DNA of 17,797 nucleotides. Source: Cyanobacteria bacterium UBA1186 (GTDB lineage: Bacteria > Cyanobacteriota > Vampirovibrionia > Gastranaerophilales > Gastranaerophilaceae). Below are positions 8,250-14,950 of the stretch, in pieces (positions within the stretch are counted from its first letter, which is position 1; every line of letters starts with the position of its first letter). Made by a program: the position numbers and the translations under genes. Under the pieces are notes generated by a model. It ran no database searches. It saw only the letters and a program-made list of their open reading frames with translations, and had not been told where the DNA came from. Location of the stretch: assembly GCA_002309875.1 (NCBI GenBank), contig DBYM01000014.1, forward strand, positions 1 through 17,797, given 5' to 3'.

Positions 8250-8274
8250 ATTTCAGGCATGCCGCGTCTGAAAT
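8250..8274. promoter_or_regulatory. Inverted repeat ATTTCAG / CTGAAAT with 11-base spacer
   Basis: Two perfect 7-base arms (8250-8256 and 8268-8274) flank an 11-base GC-richer spacer that contains GCATGCC. Arm centres are about 18 bases apart, close to two helical turns, as expected of a dimeric regulator site. No U-run follows, so it is not a terminator. The binding protein is unknown. Confidence 0.35.
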
Positions 8275-8304
8275 CATGTAACCGCATGCATTTTGCCCTT
8301 TTTA

Positions 8305-8320
8305 TAGACCATTCGGTCTA
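8305..8320. promoter_or_regulatory. Operator-like palindrome TAGACC-ATTC-GGTCTA
   Basis: This is a perfect 16-base dyad with 6-base arms, lying between a possible -35 (TTGCCC, 8293-8298) and a poor -10 (TCTAAA, 8317-8322). From memory, TAGACC-N4-GGTCTA is the type of box bound by TetR-family repressors such as NemR. The sequence is certain; the assignment is inferred. No TetR-family gene is in the window. Confidence 0.4.
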
Positions 8321-8456
8321 AATCCTATTATCAGGCACAAAACCGCTAAAATAAACCTTGTTATTGATGTAGAAATCCTCTATCAGGAGGTAATATACAT
8401 AGAGTAGGTAGGTATTAATGTACTAAATTTTTATAAAGATGGGGAGAAAAGAGAGT

Positions 8457-9164
8457 ATGAGACACGATTTTAAGAAGAAATCAAAAGTTTTGCTTATTGA
8501 CGACAACTATGAACACCTTGTCGGCATCAGAGAATTGCTTAATCTTGAAGGAACTTTTGATGTTGTTGGTATCGCAACAACCGTTACCGTAGGTTTAAAC
8601 CTAATCAAGAAATATCAGCCGGATATCGTGCTGCTTGATATGAATATGCCTGATAAAGACGGTTTACAGGGTATTATTGAAATCAGCAAATTGGATATGG
8701 GTACAAAAGTTCTTGCACTTTCAGGCTACGATGATGCTGATTTGATTTTCAGAGCAATGAAAATAGGTGCTAAAGGCTATGTGCTTAAAACCATGGCTTC
8801 TGCTCAATTAATTTACGCAATCGAAGAAGTGCTTAACGGCAAAATTTACTTACCGCTCGCACTTTCATCAAGATTTTTCGAATACTTCCAGCAGTCATTC
8901 AGAGAAGAAATTGCAAAGCAGGATTCAAACGAAGAAAATCTCTTGTCATACTTAACTCAGAGAGAAGAAGAAGTTCTTGAACTCTTAACTCAAGGGGTTA
9001 CTTACAAAGGTGTTGCAGGAAAATTGTTCATCTCCGAAACAACGGTTAAAACTCACGTAAACAATATTTTCCAAAAACTTCAGGTAAATGACAGAACTCA
9101 GGCCGTTCTCTACGCTATCAACAACGGTTTCTTAACCAAAAAAGGCGTTTTGACCGGAAGATAA
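8457..9164 (+). CDS. NarL/FixJ-family response regulator (receiver plus LuxR-type HTH)
   Basis: A phosphorylation-controlled DNA-binding regulator, presumably partner of the kinase encoded 12 bases downstream. The receiver domain (about 11-130) shows the acidic pair Asp15-Asp16, phospho-acceptor Asp61 in DIVLLDMNMP, Ser89 after the beta-4 strand, and Lys111 in YVLKT. The LuxR/GerE-type HTH (about 166-225) shows LTQREEEVLELL, ISETTVKTHVNNIFQKL and DRTQAV. All phosphotransfer residues are intact. I chose ATG 8457 (235 aa), which has GGGGAG ten bases upstream; ATG 8439 (six residues longer) has no ribosome site but cannot be excluded. The kinase and flgB, flgC, fliE follow in the same direction, so flagellar genes are likely targets. 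The exact signal and DNA site are unknown. Confidence 0.9.
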   Translation: MRHDFKKKSKVLLIDDNYEHLVGIRELLNLEGTFDVVGIATTVTVGLNLIKKYQPDIVLLDMNMPDKDGLQGIIEISKLDMGTKVLALSGYDDADLIFRAMKIGAKGYVLKTMASAQLIYAIEEVLNGKIYLPLALSSRFFEYFQQSFREEIAKQDSNEENLLSYLTQREEEVLELLTQGVTYKGVAGKLFISETTVKTHVNNIFQKLQVNDRTQAVLYAINNGFLTKKGVLTGR

Positions 9165-9176
9165 TAAGGATTACTG

Positions 9177-10415
9177 ATGAAGAAAATTGTCAGACAGCAG
9201 AATTATTTAAAAGAACTGATTGAAACTCAGGGAAATCGGTTTTTAACGAGACAAGCACTCAAGTGTCTTGTCCGTTCTGCGCTGGAGCCTTTGCTTGACA
9301 ATCCCGAAGACGGAATTGTTCTTTACAGAATCGAAAACAATGACGGACTTCAGGGGTTATTAAAACGTCTTGAATTTTCCGAAATAAAATCAGTAAACTA
9401 CAACGACAATTCCAAAAATCTTCTTGAAAAAGTTTGGGCAAACACAGAATTTATCTGCGTTATGACTCACAGGTTTGTTTCGATAATAATCTGGGATAAC
9501 AATACCGGTGACAAAAATACCGTCAGATATTATTCACTCTATAACTCGAAACTGCAAAATGAGCCGTTAGATATAATAAAGAGAAATTCTAAAGTAGATA
9601 TCTCGGTCTATCAGGAAAAGTTTACACCCGACAGACGTGATAATGCGCTTTTGAATTCATCAATCAGACGGCTTCTTGATAATATGGACGAGGCTACAAG
9701 TGATGCAGTTCTCGGTTATGCTGAGAAAAGTGCGGAAACTCTGACGGATTCGGATTATGCACAGAAAAAATCAAGAGTCATTGCTCACGAAGTCAGAAAT
9801 CAACTTTCAATATGCGACCTTTACACAGAAATAATCAGAAAGCACGCAGAGAACAAAAATACCGAAGGTATTCAAAATGCAGTCAGGGCAATTAACAAGG
9901 CATTAAAAATGGCAGGGAATGCGCTTATTTCTCTGAAATCAAAAGAAACGAGCGAACTTAAACCAATTAATCTCAAAGAATTAGTAGAGTCTGCCGTTGA
10001 TTTGAGCCGGGTTTATCTTGAAGGAAAAAATATCGAATTTCAGGTTGAAAACGCAGAAGAAATAACGGTTTTGGCAGATTATGACAAACTTGCTGCCATA
10101 ATTATTAACCTCGTCAAGAACGCAAGCGAGGCATTTCCCGCTGAGGAAATAGACGACAAGCCTCTAAATGGTAAGTATATAAAAATTAAGACTGAAAAAA
10201 ATGACGATTTTGCCCTGATTATGGTTTCAAACAATGCCGCAGGCATTGAAAATCCCGACAAAATATTTGACGAGGGTTACACAACAAAAGCATCGGGGAG
10301 CGGCTTAGGTTTATGGATTTGCAGAAAAACAACGGAAGAGATGCTCGGACAAATTGAACTTTCCCGTTCAAGCGAAGACTACACCGAATTCACAATTAAG
10401 TTAGGCACGGTATAA
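9177..10415 (+). CDS. Soluble histidine kinase of NtrB-like type with unknown N-terminal sensor
   Basis: The 412-residue product has no membrane segment or signal peptide, so it should sense a cytoplasmic cue. Residues 1-195 form a region I do not recognise. The H-box is IAHEVRNQLS with His204 as phospho-acceptor; the HExRN form is of the NtrB/HPK4 class, not the HisKA_3 class that usually partners NarL regulators. The ATPase domain (about 265-410) has the N-box (IIINLVKNASEAF), the F-box (IFDEGYTTK) and the G2 box (GSGLGLWIC). The G1 box reads SNNAAGI (351-357) where most kinases have DNGxGI, so the adenine-contacting Asp is Asn352. Start ATG has AAGGA seven bases upstream. It begins 12 bases after the regulator and ends two bases before flgB. 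It resembles in logic the soluble FlgS kinase of epsilonproteobacterial flagellar control, but homology is not claimed. Confidence 0.85.
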   Translation: MKKIVRQQNYLKELIETQGNRFLTRQALKCLVRSALEPLLDNPEDGIVLYRIENNDGLQGLLKRLEFSEIKSVNYNDNSKNLLEKVWANTEFICVMTHRFVSIIIWDNNTGDKNTVRYYSLYNSKLQNEPLDIIKRNSKVDISVYQEKFTPDRRDNALLNSSIRRLLDNMDEATSDAVLGYAEKSAETLTDSDYAQKKSRVIAHEVRNQLSICDLYTEIIRKHAENKNTEGIQNAVRAINKALKMAGNALISLKSKETSELKPINLKELVESAVDLSRVYLEGKNIEFQVENAEEITVLADYDKLAAIIINLVKNASEAFPAEEIDDKPLNGKYIKIKTEKNDDFALIMVSNNAAGIENPDKIFDEGYTTKASGSGLGLWICRKTTEEMLGQIELSRSSEDYTEFTIKLGTV

Positions 10416-10417
10416 CT

Positions 10418-10900
10418 ATGGACTTAATATCATCAAGGACAATAGAACTTACAAAACTCGGAATGGACGGTCTGATGGACAGGCAGCAGGCTATATCCTC
10501 AAATATAGCAAACGTTATGACACCTGATTATCAGAGAAAAGAAGTCGCATTTGAAAGTCAACTTGCGGAAATTATCGAAAAAGAAGACCTCAAAGATTAT
10601 ATCAAAGGTCTGAACAGTATCGAATACGTTCCGCCGAATGTTGATGTCTTTACGGGCGAAGTTCACCATTACAGAACACCTACCATACAGGAAAAAGCAT
10701 ACCTGAAATCAAACGTAATGGAGGATTTTAAACCGCAATACGTTACGGATATTTACAGCGGACCGAATGTTGACGGAAACAATGTTGAACTTGAACGTGA
10801 AATGATGGATTTGGCAAAAACAGGTCAGCAGTATTTAGTGCTTTCAAACCTCGAAAGACGACAATTTACATCACTTACTAACGTTATAAGAGGTCAATAG
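10418..10900 (+). CDS. flgB: FlgB, flagellar proximal rod protein
   Basis: FlgB is a subunit of the proximal rod of the flagellar basal body, exported through the MS ring. The N-terminal block (about 14-42: MDGLMDRQQAISSNIANV then TPDYQRKEVAFE) and the C-terminal helix (about 120-160: NNVELEREMMDLAKTGQQYL then LSNLERRQF) are the conserved parts that form the rod coiled-coil core. At 160 residues it is slightly longer than the usual 130-140, from a central insert of charged residues (about 48-75). The start ATG lies two bases after the kinase stop and has no strong ribosome site, which suggests translational coupling to the kinase gene. flgC follows after 73 bases. Confidence 0.95.
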   Translation: MDLISSRTIELTKLGMDGLMDRQQAISSNIANVMTPDYQRKEVAFESQLAEIIEKEDLKDYIKGLNSIEYVPPNVDVFTGEVHHYRTPTIQEKAYLKSNVMEDFKPQYVTDIYSGPNVDGNNVELEREMMDLAKTGQQYLVLSNLERRQFTSLTNVIRGQ

Positions 10901-10973
10901 AGGGGTAAATAGGACAAGCAAAGCCTTATTCAGCCCTTAGAGTAAGACAATAAAATAACTTGGAGAGAAGGAA

Positions 10974-11480
10974 ATGAGTTTTAATATTTTTGACATAGCA
11001 GGCTCAGGTATGACCGCCCAAAGAGCAAAGATGGACACGATTGCAAGTAATATTGCAAATGTTCATACAACAAGAAAGCCTGACGGCTCAAAAGGAGCAT
11101 ACGTTAAAAAAGATGTGTCCTTCAGAACAATATACGAGGACAACCTTAACAGAGGCGGAATGAATTTTTCAAGCAATGCTCCCGATGCACAGTTTGACCC
11201 GAAAACAGGGAATATGCTCATTAATGCAAATATTGCCCTGAATTACGGAATGGTAACGGGCGGAGTACAGGTTGAACAGATTTATGAACGTGAAGACGGG
11301 GTAAAAACAGTATATGATCCTTCGCACCCTGATGCTGATGAGGAAGGATATGTGGATTTGCCGAACGTAAACGTCGTGGAAGAAATGGTAGATATGATTG
11401 CGGCTTCCCGTGCATACGAAGCCAACGCAACAGTTGCAGAGAACGTCAAGACTATGATGCAATCCGCAATGAATATTTAA
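10974..11480 (+). CDS. flgC: FlgC, flagellar proximal rod protein
   Basis: FlgC is the second proximal-rod subunit. The N-terminal motif FDIAGSGMTAQRAKMDTIAS followed by NIANVHT (about 6-32) and the C-terminal YVDLPNVNVVEEMVDMIAAS then RAYEAN (about 121-152) are diagnostic of the FlgB/C/F/G rod family, and the combination with length (168 aa) fits FlgC. GGAG eight bases before ATG is the ribosome site. A 73-base spacer after flgB holds no strong terminator, so it is probably in one transcript with flgB and fliE. Confidence 0.96.
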   Translation: MSFNIFDIAGSGMTAQRAKMDTIASNIANVHTTRKPDGSKGAYVKKDVSFRTIYEDNLNRGGMNFSSNAPDAQFDPKTGNMLINANIALNYGMVTGGVQVEQIYEREDGVKTVYDPSHPDADEEGYVDLPNVNVVEEMVDMIAASRAYEANATVAENVKTMMQSAMNI

Positions 11481-11517
11481 CAACAGGAGTAAAAAATAAT
11501 TAAGGAAGGTATATAAA

Positions 11518-11937
11518 GTGGATTTTTCAACTACAATACAGGGGTTTAACCAGGAATATAACATTAATGCCATAAACGATTACAACAAGTACCTGAAAGG
11601 GCAGGCTTCGTTTGAGTTTGAAACAGACCCTTCGGAGTTTCAAAAAGCACTTGAAGTTGCAGCAAAATCGGCACCTTTGAAAGACAAGACCGACCCGACA
11701 GGCATGGGAAGTTTTATGGCAAATATCGGGCAAAGTTTTGGCGGAGGACTAAATTCCGTAAACAAAATGAGGCTTGAAGCAGACAGAATGCAGGAAGACC
11801 TGGCAATGGGCGGTCCGACAAGTATTCACGATGCTATGATTGCCGCAGAAAAGGCAGAATTGAGCCTCCAGATGGCAGTTCAGGTCAGAAACCGTATTTT
11901 AAATGCTTATACGGAAATAAATAATATGGGACTGTAA
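11518..11937 (+). CDS. fliE: FliE, MS-ring/rod junction protein
   Basis: FliE links the membrane MS ring (FliF) to the proximal rod and is needed for export of rod proteins. The conserved C-terminal half (about 92-139) reads IHDAMIAAEKAELSLQMAVQ then VRNRILNAYTEINNMGL, the FliE signature. Translation begins at GTG with AAGGAAGG eight bases upstream. The product has 139 residues against about 105 for many FliE proteins; the extra length is an N-terminal segment rich in Asn, Tyr and Phe. It is the last gene before a strong terminator at 11956, so it closes the operon. Confidence 0.93.
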   Translation: MDFSTTIQGFNQEYNINAINDYNKYLKGQASFEFETDPSEFQKALEVAAKSAPLKDKTDPTGMGSFMANIGQSFGGGLNSVNKMRLEADRMQEDLAMGGPTSIHDAMIAAEKAELSLQMAVQVRNRILNAYTEINNMGL

Positions 11938-11955
11938 TAATAAAGTTATGAAACA

Positions 11956-11996
11956 AACAAGAGGTGCAAAATTTGCACCTCTTGTTTTATTTATTG
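11956..11996 (+). terminator. Intrinsic terminator of the regulator-flgB-flgC-fliE operon
   Basis: Perfect 15-base arms (11956-11970 and 11972-11986) contain GAGGTGCAAA/TTTGCACCTC, followed by a T-rich tract (TTATTTATT). It starts 18 bases after the fliE stop. Confidence 0.9.
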
Positions 11997-12046
11997 TTGG
12001 ATTGAAAACCTGACCTACGTTACTATATTTGCCCCCACTTGAAAAG

Positions 12047-12074
12047 TTTAAAAAACGAGTTAAACTGATAATAT
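12047..12074 (+). promoter_or_regulatory. Weak candidate promoter of the 12094 gene, with overlapping inverted repeat
   Basis: TTTAAA (12047-12052), 16-bp spacer, TAATAT (12069-12074). GTTTAA and TTAAAC (12046-12051 and 12060-12065) form a short inverted repeat over the -35 side. A three-codon frame ATG-AAA-GAT-TGA (12079-12090) ends three bases before the gene's ATG. The call rests mainly on the -10 box and position after a terminator. Confidence 0.3.
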
Positions 12075-12093
12075 AGATATGAAAGATTGAGAT

Positions 12094-12441
12094 ATGACAG
12101 CCCCGATTGATGCATCAATGTATTTAAGTATGATTGACAGCATTGGCACGTTCCCTACGAGAGCGAGCCTCAATCAGACTGTCCCTGCTGCATACACCCA
12201 AGCCGATGACTTTGAGTCCCCGGTAGATTTGAGCAATTATTATTCTGATCTTGAACGCTCAGATCTGTGGGCAGAAGTCGCCAATAACGTCGCAGAATCC
12301 GCAGAAGTCCTTGACAACGTTATGGTTGCCGCACTTGAAAACGGCTTGGGTGTCCAAGATGCGGTAAATATAAATCTTGCAATGCAGGCATATAAAGCCA
12401 ATTGTCTTGTCGCAAAATCAACTTTTGAGTTGAAGATTTAA
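12094..12441 (+). CDS. Small unknown protein with a rod-protein-like C-terminal helix
   Basis: The 115-residue product is acidic and lacks a signal peptide or membrane span. I do not recognise the family. The last 33 residues (VQDAVNINLAMQAYKANCLV then AKSTFELKI) resemble in pattern the C-terminal helix of flagellar axial proteins, where VNxxEEMxxMxxAxRAYxANxxV is typical. With its position just after the fliE terminator, a flagellar or motility role is plausible but unproven. No good Shine-Dalgarno precedes the ATG. It is transcribed separately from fliE and converges on nth; its stop codon lies inside the left arm of the shared hairpin at 12439. Confidence 0.65.
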   Translation: MTAPIDASMYLSMIDSIGTFPTRASLNQTVPAAYTQADDFESPVDLSNYYSDLERSDLWAEVANNVAESAEVLDNVMVAALENGLGVQDAVNINLAMQAYKANCLVAKSTFELKI

Positions 12442-12508
12442 TATAAAACCCCACCCCAAAATCAAAGATTTTGACCCTCCCTCAAGGGGCGGGTATGGTT
12501 TTATATTA
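12439..12508. terminator. Large bidirectional hairpin between convergent genes, built on a C-rich repeat
   Basis: Outer arms of 12 bases are perfect (TAATATAAAACC at 12439-12450 and GGTTTTATATTA at 12497-12508). Inside are CCCCACCCC / GGGGCGGG, pairing with mismatches, and a nested AAAATC-aaa-GATTTT hairpin (12458-12472). The stop codons of the 12094 gene and of nth both lie in the outer arms. T-runs flank it on both strands, so it can end transcription both ways. Its core resembles the repeat at 17694-17738. Confidence 0.7.
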
Positions 12509-13133
12509 TCTTTTTGCAAAATTCTTCTATCGGACACTCTGAACATTTAGGATTTCTCGGAGTGCAGCAATTTTGTCCGTGGGTAACAATAAGTGTATTT
12601 ATATCAATCCAATGTTTTTCAGGTAATTTTGCCCTGAGCGCAAATTCGGTTTCTTCGGGATTTTTTGTCTTAACATAGCCAAGTCTGTTGAAAATTCTGT
12701 GGACGTGCACATCAACACAAATTGCAGGTTTATTGAAGCCTCTTGCAAGAACAAGATTTGCCGTTTTTCTCCCGACACCGTTAAACTTAACCAAATCCTC
12801 AATCTCGTCAGGGACTTTTCCCTCTAACTCTTCGTCAATAATTCTTGAAAGTTCAATAATCTGTTTAGCCTTATTTTCATAAAATCCTACGGGGTAAATG
12901 GCTTTTGCTAATTCATTAACATTAATATCTTTCATGTCGTGCGGATTATCGGCAAGTTTGAGCATTCTCAAAGTGGCGGGATAAGTCGTTTTGTCATTCG
13001 TTCTCAGACTCAAAATGCAGGCTATAAGTACAAGATAAGGATTTCTGAAAGAATCCATCAGCCCTACAAAATCACTCTTTTGCTGATTTGCACTTTTTAG
13101 TTTTTGTACGAGTTTGTCTATATCAAATGCCAT
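12501..13133 (-). CDS. nth: Endonuclease III (base-excision repair DNA glycosylase/AP lyase)
   Basis: Nth removes oxidised pyrimidines and nicks the abasic site. The 210-residue product shows the helix-hairpin-helix FNGVGRKTANLVLARGF with catalytic Lys123, the catalytic Asp141 in CVDVHVHRIFNRLG, and a complete [4Fe-4S] motif C190-x6-C197-x2-C200-x5-C206. Length matches the family. ATG begins two bases after the argS stop, with GGAG eleven bases upstream inside argS, so the two genes are probably co-transcribed and coupled. The stop codon is part of the shared hairpin with the convergent gene. Confidence 0.95.
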   Translation of the reverse strand: MAFDIDKLVQKLKSANQQKSDFVGLMDSFRNPYLVLIACILSLRTNDKTTYPATLRMLKLADNPHDMKDINVNELAKAIYPVGFYENKAKQIIELSRIIDEELEGKVPDEIEDLVKFNGVGRKTANLVLARGFNKPAICVDVHVHRIFNRLGYVKTKNPEETEFALRAKLPEKHWIDINTLIVTHGQNCCTPRNPKCSECPIEEFCKKII

Positions 13134-13135
13134 TG

Positions 13136-14866
13136 TTACATGCGCTCCGGCGCGCTGACCGCAAGAATATCAAGCGCATTCTTGAGTACGATTCTGATTG
13201 CAATCATAAGCGCAAGTCTTGCTCTCATCAAATCTTTGTCCTCGCCGATTACCCTGTTTGCGTTATAGAAGGAATGAAATTCCTGCGCAAGTTCCTGAAC
13301 ATATCTGCAAATTGTATAAACGGTTCTGTTTTCCGCAGAAAGCGCAATAACCGATTTAAATTCCTCAAGTTTCATAATCAAAGTTTTAGCCGTTTCCGCC
13401 GTTTTTGAAATCAAAGATTTATCAAAATTGGTCTCAATTTCCTTCAATTCAGTTTCCGACATCGGCGCAGGCTCAGTCTTACCTGTTTCCGGATTAACTT
13501 TTTCTGCTATAGCATTTCTTAAAATAGAGCAAACTCTTGCATGTGCATACTGAACATAAAATACGGGATTTTCGTCGGTTGAACGTTTTGCGAGTTCAAT
13601 ATCGAAATCCAAAGTTACGTCGATATTTCTCATACACATCCAATAACGGGTTGCATCAACCCCGACCTCATCAATCAGGTCGTCAAGCGTAACCATATTT
13701 TTACGTTTGCCCATTCTGACTTCGTTTCCGTCAACAACAAGGTTTACGAGTTGCCCCAAAAGGATTTCAAGTTTATCGGGATTGTAACCGAGTGCTTCTA
13801 AAGATGCCTTAACCCTTGCAATATAACCATGGTGGTCTGCACCCCAAATATCTATTAATCTTTCAAATCCTCTGTCGAATTTATCGGCATGATATGCTAT
13901 ATCAGCCGTCAGATAAGTATTTGTGCCGTCTGCTTTCTTGATTACTCTGTCCTGATCATCGCCAAAATCGGTCGATTTAAACCAGAAAGCGCCTTCGTTT
14001 TCGTATATGTAACCTTTGTCCTTAAGTTCTTTTACCCTGTTTTCAACCTTGCCCGACTTGTGCAAATCAAGTTCCGAATAAAACTTATCAAAATGTACTC
14101 TGAAATTTTCAAGCAAAGCCTGCTGTTTTTCTTCCATTTCCTTTTTCGCAAAATCGCAAAGTTCGGAAAGCGGGATATCATCAACATTAGCCTTAGTTGT
14201 ATTTGGATTTGCTTTCAAATAATTTTTTGCCGTAGGAATCAGATAATCGCCCGGATAATAGTTCTTTCTTTCAGTTTCATCTGTCGGAAAATCAACCTTT
14301 TCGCCAAGTTCCTGTTTAATTCTTATCCTTAAAGAATTACCGAGTTTCTGAATTTGGCTCCCTGCATCATTGATGTAAAATTCTTCATAAACATCGTGTC
14401 CGTAAAATCTCAAAAGGTTTGCCAAAGCACTTCCCATCGCTGCCCAGCGCCCATGTCCGATATGAAAAGGGCCCGTTGGATTTGCAGAAACATATTCAAG
14501 CAAAATGTTTTCTTTGTTTTTAACCTGATTTTTGCCGTAGTTCTCTTTTTTATCAAGAATTTCTTTTATAATATCGGCTAAGATTTCATCTTTGATTTTA
14601 AAGTTTATAAACCCGCCTACAACCGAAACAGAGTAGGTTTTTTGAGGTAAAAATTCAACAATTGCATTGGCAATCATCGGCGGTGCAATTTTTGCCAGAC
14701 GTGCAAGCGAAGAAACATTAACCGCAAAATCACCAAATTCGGGATTTTTTGGTTTTTCAACAACAAGCGTGTAATCTCCGTTCCCGTCCATTTGACCGAG
14801 TTTGCCTGCTTTTACGGCCTCTTTTATTGCACTCTCAACTTCACTTAAGAAATAATCTTTTAACAT
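13136..14866 (-). CDS. argS: Arginyl-tRNA synthetase
   Basis: ArgRS charges tRNA-Arg with arginine. The 576-residue class I enzyme has the N-terminal additional domain (about 1-90, with NPEFGDFAVN), the HIGH motif in EYVSANPTGPFHIGHGR (HIGH at 135-138), a KMSKS-equivalent RMGKRKNMVTL (around 384-394), and the DALR-type anticodon-binding domain ending in LAVSAPERM. Length is normal. The ATG has GAGG six bases upstream and a good -10 box further up. nth follows two bases after the stop. Confidence 0.96.
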   Translation of the reverse strand: MLKDYFLSEVESAIKEAVKAGKLGQMDGNGDYTLVVEKPKNPEFGDFAVNVSSLARLAKIAPPMIANAIVEFLPQKTYSVSVVGGFINFKIKDEILADIIKEILDKKENYGKNQVKNKENILLEYVSANPTGPFHIGHGRWAAMGSALANLLRFYGHDVYEEFYINDAGSQIQKLGNSLRIRIKQELGEKVDFPTDETERKNYYPGDYLIPTAKNYLKANPNTTKANVDDIPLSELCDFAKKEMEEKQQALLENFRVHFDKFYSELDLHKSGKVENRVKELKDKGYIYENEGAFWFKSTDFGDDQDRVIKKADGTNTYLTADIAYHADKFDRGFERLIDIWGADHHGYIARVKASLEALGYNPDKLEILLGQLVNLVVDGNEVRMGKRKNMVTLDDLIDEVGVDATRYWMCMRNIDVTLDFDIELAKRSTDENPVFYVQYAHARVCSILRNAIAEKVNPETGKTEPAPMSETELKEIETNFDKSLISKTAETAKTLIMKLEEFKSVIALSAENRTVYTICRYVQELAQEFHSFYNANRVIGEDKDLMRARLALMIAIRIVLKNALDILAVSAPERM

Positions 14867-14899
14867 TATAAACCTCGTCTATCTATATTCCGTAAAGAA

Positions 14900-14928
14900 A
14901 TTATAGAATAAACAGCGGTAAATATAAA
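14900..14928 (-). promoter_or_regulatory. Promoter of argS-nth
   Basis: On the minus strand TTTATA (14928-14923), a 17-bp spacer and a perfect TATAAT (14905-14900) lie 33 bases before the argS ATG. Confidence 0.55.
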
Positions 14929-14950
14929 GTAATATCTTTTAGTGTATTAT

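Larger units (their letters stand above)
8036..8456. other. Gene-free regulatory region between rsmH and the flagellar regulator operon
   Basis: No open frame with a plausible ribosome site was found on either strand. The region holds the rsmH extended -10 box at its left end, a C-rich tract (about 8154-8186, resembling a piece of the C-rich repeats elsewhere in the window), an AT-rich tract (8230-8252), two inverted repeats (8250-8274 and 8305-8320) and an exact AGGAGGT at 8385-8391. The latter has no start codon at normal distance. It probably controls the response-regulator/kinase/flgBC-fliE operon to its right. Confidence 0.6.

Noticed and set aside
10901..10973. Possible hairpin/attenuator between flgB and flgC
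   Set aside because: The complementary segments pair only with several mismatches and no T-run follows.
11169..11573. 134-codon minus-strand frame across flgC and fliE
   Set aside because: It spans two well-identified genes and their gap, with no ribosome site.
13889..14332. 147-codon plus-strand frame inside argS
   Set aside because: Shadow of a conserved synthetase; Ile/Phe/Arg-rich and without signals of initiation.
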